This document shows positions 7,282 through 8,012 of a stretch of DNA of 8,012 bases, piece by piece (the first letter of the stretch is position 1; every line of letters starts with the position of its first letter). The DNA lies in assembly GCA_012274205.1 (NCBI GenBank), contig JAAOZY010000416.1:1-8012 (forward strand), given 5' to 3'. The notes under the pieces were generated by a model. The model was not told the DNA's origin and made no database searches. It saw only the letters and a list, made by a program, of their open reading frames with translations. Source of the stretch: Betaproteobacteria bacterium (lineage in GTDB: Bacteria > Pseudomonadota > Gammaproteobacteria > Burkholderiales > SG8-39). The position numbers were made by a program, and so were the translations under genes.

Positions 7282-7297
7282 CTGTGCGAACGTACAG
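7282..7297. promoter_or_regulatory. LexA (SOS) box upstream of the integron integrase
   Basis: CTGTGCGAACGTACAG fits the LexA consensus CTGT-N8-ACAG at all eight fixed bases. It lies 27 bp before the integrase ATG. Control of integron integrases by LexA through a box at this place is well established for class 1 and Vibrio integrons. A weak minus-strand promoter (TTGATT complementary to 7326-7331, GATAGG complementary to 7301-7306, 19-bp spacer) would place the box around the transcription start. The site still looks functional although the gene it controls is broken. Confidence 0.75.
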
Positions 7298-7310
7298 GTG
7301 CCTATCGCGG

Positions 7311-7340
7311 TTGACGCGATTGAGGAATCAAGGGCTTAAG
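7311..7340 (+). promoter_or_regulatory. Candidate cassette promoter (Pc-like)
   Basis: TTGACG (7311-7316, 5/6 to a -35 box) is followed after 18 bp by CTTAAG (7335-7340, only 3/6 to a -10 box), reading toward the cassettes. The HNH cassette has just 18 bp between its left end and its start codon, so it must depend on a promoter in or before attI. A TATAAA at 7378-7383 is a better -10 but has no -35 partner. This is a weak call. Confidence 0.3.
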
Positions 7341-7357
7341 CGTAAGCTGGCCGAGCT

Positions 7358-7398
7358 AGACCCCGCCGTTGGGGTCTTATAAAGCCCCATTTTAGGGG
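7358..7398 (+). other. Two tandem hairpins in the attI leader, with alternative pairing
   Basis: AGACCCC (7358-7364) and GGGGTCT (7371-7377) form an exact 7-bp stem with a 6-nt loop, followed by TATAAA. CCCC (7385-7388) and GGGG (7395-7398) form a second short stem around ATTTTA. GACCCC (7359-7364) could pair instead with GGGGTC at 7395-7400, so the two structures compete. Any cassette transcript started upstream would carry them. Possible roles are a weak terminator or attenuator, or a DNA structure used in recombination; the sequence does not decide between them. Confidence 0.5.
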
Positions 7399-7409
7399 TC
7401 GACTTCTTG

Positions 7410-7939
7410 TTGGGCTACTCAATAGGAGGGGTCGTGAGCGACGAAACAAGAACGTGTCGACTTTGCGATCAAACATTCCCACTCACAAGGGATTTCTTCG
7501 GACAGACGCCTAGCGGAGGTTCCCGCCACCAATGCAGAGAGTGCAAAAGGAAGTACAGCGCAGAATGGGCGAACCAGCGACCCGATTTGGTTCGCGAGAA
7601 ATGGACTCGTCAAAATCAGAAACGCGCTAGTGCGGGTACTCCATGGACCGACTTGGACGTGTCGCGACTCCGTTCGAAGCAAAAAGATAGGTGCGCATAT
7701 TGTGGAACAGATTTGAACGGCGAGGGAGAGATCGATCACAAGATCTCATTGGAAAGAGGCGGGAACAATGACATCGCCAATCTGACGTTAGCGTGTCTTG
7801 CGTGTAATCGGGCGAAAGGTGCTCGAAGCGCCGAGGAGTTCTTTCAGTGGCGGATGTCACGTGGCCTTACTTGTAGGCAGAGCAAGAGCCCAACTCGACA
7901 ATCCAGCGGACGCGCCAAAGCGCGCCGCTGATTTTTACG
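7410..7939 (+). mobile_element. Complete integron gene cassette (HNH nuclease plus attC)
   Basis: The 530-bp unit runs from the first T of the attI core GTTGGGC to the G of the attC core GTTAGAC. Its first six bases, TTGGGC, are the exact reverse complement of GCCCAA in the R'' box of its own attC (7888-7893), as expected when a circular cassette is opened at its core site. It holds one open frame in the same direction as the cassettes normally point, with almost no space at either end. By eye its base composition is clearly less GC-rich than the genes to the left, fitting separate origin. Confidence 0.85.
7434..7931 (+). CDS. HNH endonuclease-domain protein encoded by an integron cassette
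   Basis: A 165-residue protein starting at GTG 7434, chosen because AGGAGG (7424-7429) lies 4 nt before it; an upstream TTG at 7407 lies outside the cassette in attI. Residues 8-37 hold a zinc-finger-like pair of CxxC motifs (Cys8/Cys11 and Cys34/Cys37, CRLC and CREC). Residues 87-128 form a standard HNH fold: CAYCG (Cys87/Cys90), IDHKISLERGG (Asp101-His102), NDIANLTLACLACNRAKG (Asn116, Cys121/Cys124, Asn125, Lys128). This suits a zinc-stabilised, metal-dependent DNA nuclease. The middle (40-80) is charged and probably helical. The last ~14 residues are basic and are encoded by attC. Its biological role is unknown; small HNH proteins occur in cassette arrays, phages and defence loci. Expression should depend on an upstream attI promoter because the cassette has none of its own. 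Confidence 0.85.
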   Translation: MSDETRTCRLCDQTFPLTRDFFGQTPSGGSRHQCRECKRKYSAEWANQRPDLVREKWTRQNQKRASAGTPWTDLDVSRLRSKQKDRCAYCGTDLNGEGEIDHKISLERGGNNDIANLTLACLACNRAKGARSAEEFFQWRMSRGLTCRQSKSPTRQSSGRAKARR

Positions 7940-7945
7940 TTAGAC
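7888..7945 (+). other. attC recombination site (58 bp)
   Basis: R'' box GCCCAAC (7888-7894, RYYYAAC) and R' box GTTAGAC (7939-7945, GTTRRRY) bound an imperfect palindrome. CAGCGG (7904-7909) pairs with CCGCTG (7925-7930), and CGCGC (7911-7915) pairs with GCGCG (7920-7924) around the loop CAAA. A7910 is left unpaired, matching the extrahelical bases that steer integrase to the bottom strand. The total length is close to the shortest attC class. The stop codon of the HNH gene (7929-7931) lies inside the stem. Confidence 0.85.
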
Positions 7946-7972
7946 CACGCAGGAAGAGGGAGCGCTGCACTC

Positions 7973-8012
7973 ATGACGTTGGACGAGCACATCGAGGACA
8001 TTCGGGCGGGTA
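7973..8012 (+). CDS. Start of the gene of a second integron cassette (partial)
   Basis: An ATG at 7973, 28 bp after the attC R' box and preceded by the purine-rich GGAAGAGGGAG (7951-7961), opens a frame reading MTLDEHIEDIRAG before the window ends. The position, just past an attC, is that of the first gene of a following cassette. Thirteen residues are too few for a family call. The pattern M-x-L-x-x-HI-x-x-IR recalls the N-termini of some proteins with a type-I-restriction HsdR-like N-terminal domain, but this is only an impression. Confidence 0.5.
   Translation, partial: MTLDEHIEDIRAG

Larger units (their letters stand above)
7255..7415 (+). other. Integron attI region with core site GTTGGGC
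   Basis: This stretch lies between the integrase start and the first cassette, exactly where the primary recombination site attI sits. It ends in GTTGGGC (7409-7415), which fits the core consensus GTTRRRY; strand exchange occurs between its G and the first T. GTTGGGG (7368-7374) is a near-copy (6/7) and could be one of the accessory integrase-binding repeats. The region also holds the LexA box, an inverted repeat ATCGCG/CGCGAT (7304-7309, 7315-7320) and two hairpins. The left boundary of attI is not defined by sequence alone. Confidence 0.7.

Noticed and set aside
7407..7433. Upstream TTG start for the HNH protein
   Set aside because: It lies in the attI core, outside the cassette, and has no suitable ribosome site; GTG 7434 follows AGGAGG.

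Overview
The window looks like part of a GC-rich proteobacterial chromosome, most likely a betaproteobacterium. This rests on the dense GC-rich codon use, the gene families present and an environmental-type integron integrase. No rRNA or other taxonomic marker is present, so the assignment is an inference.

Bases 1-3546 carry a minus-strand operon, in transcription order: an FCD-type GntR regulator, a MalK/UgpC-type ABC ATPase, a Tat-exported family-1 solute-binding protein, and the start of a MalF/UgpA-type permease that runs off the left edge. This is a CUT1-type carbohydrate importer led by its probable own regulator. The regulator stop and ATPase start are 2 bp apart. A perfect 12-bp hairpin separates the binding protein from the permease.

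Bases 3547-3747 are a divergent control region with a perfect FadR-type operator (TGGTCCGACCA). It sits against a good sigma-70 promoter that reads into the transporter operon.

Bases 3748-6880 carry three plus-strand catabolic genes: an SDR dehydrogenase resembling 2-keto-3-deoxy-L-fuconate dehydrogenases, a fumarylacetoacetate-hydrolase-family enzyme resembling 2,4-diketo-3-deoxy-acid hydrolases, and a DadA-type D-amino-acid dehydrogenase. The first two fit consecutive last steps of the non-phosphorylated L-fucose/L-rhamnose route, which ends in pyruvate and lactate. The working model is therefore uptake of a deoxysugar or related compound, oxidation, and hydrolytic cleavage, under the FCD regulator. 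The sugar dehydrogenase, lactonase and dehydratase are not in the window.

Bases 6877-8012 are an integron edge. A broken integron integrase (minus strand) abuts the end of dadA. It keeps only the N-terminal core-binding domain, has a frameshift, and then stops. It still has a good ribosome binding site and a perfect LexA box upstream. Next come an attI-like region with stacked hairpins and a GTTGGGC core site, then a complete 530-bp gene cassette with an HNH nuclease and a 58-bp attC, then the start of a second cassette cut by the window end. The cassette start (TTGGGC) and the attC R'' box (GCCCAA) are exact reverse complements, which is the hallmark of a bona fide cassette.
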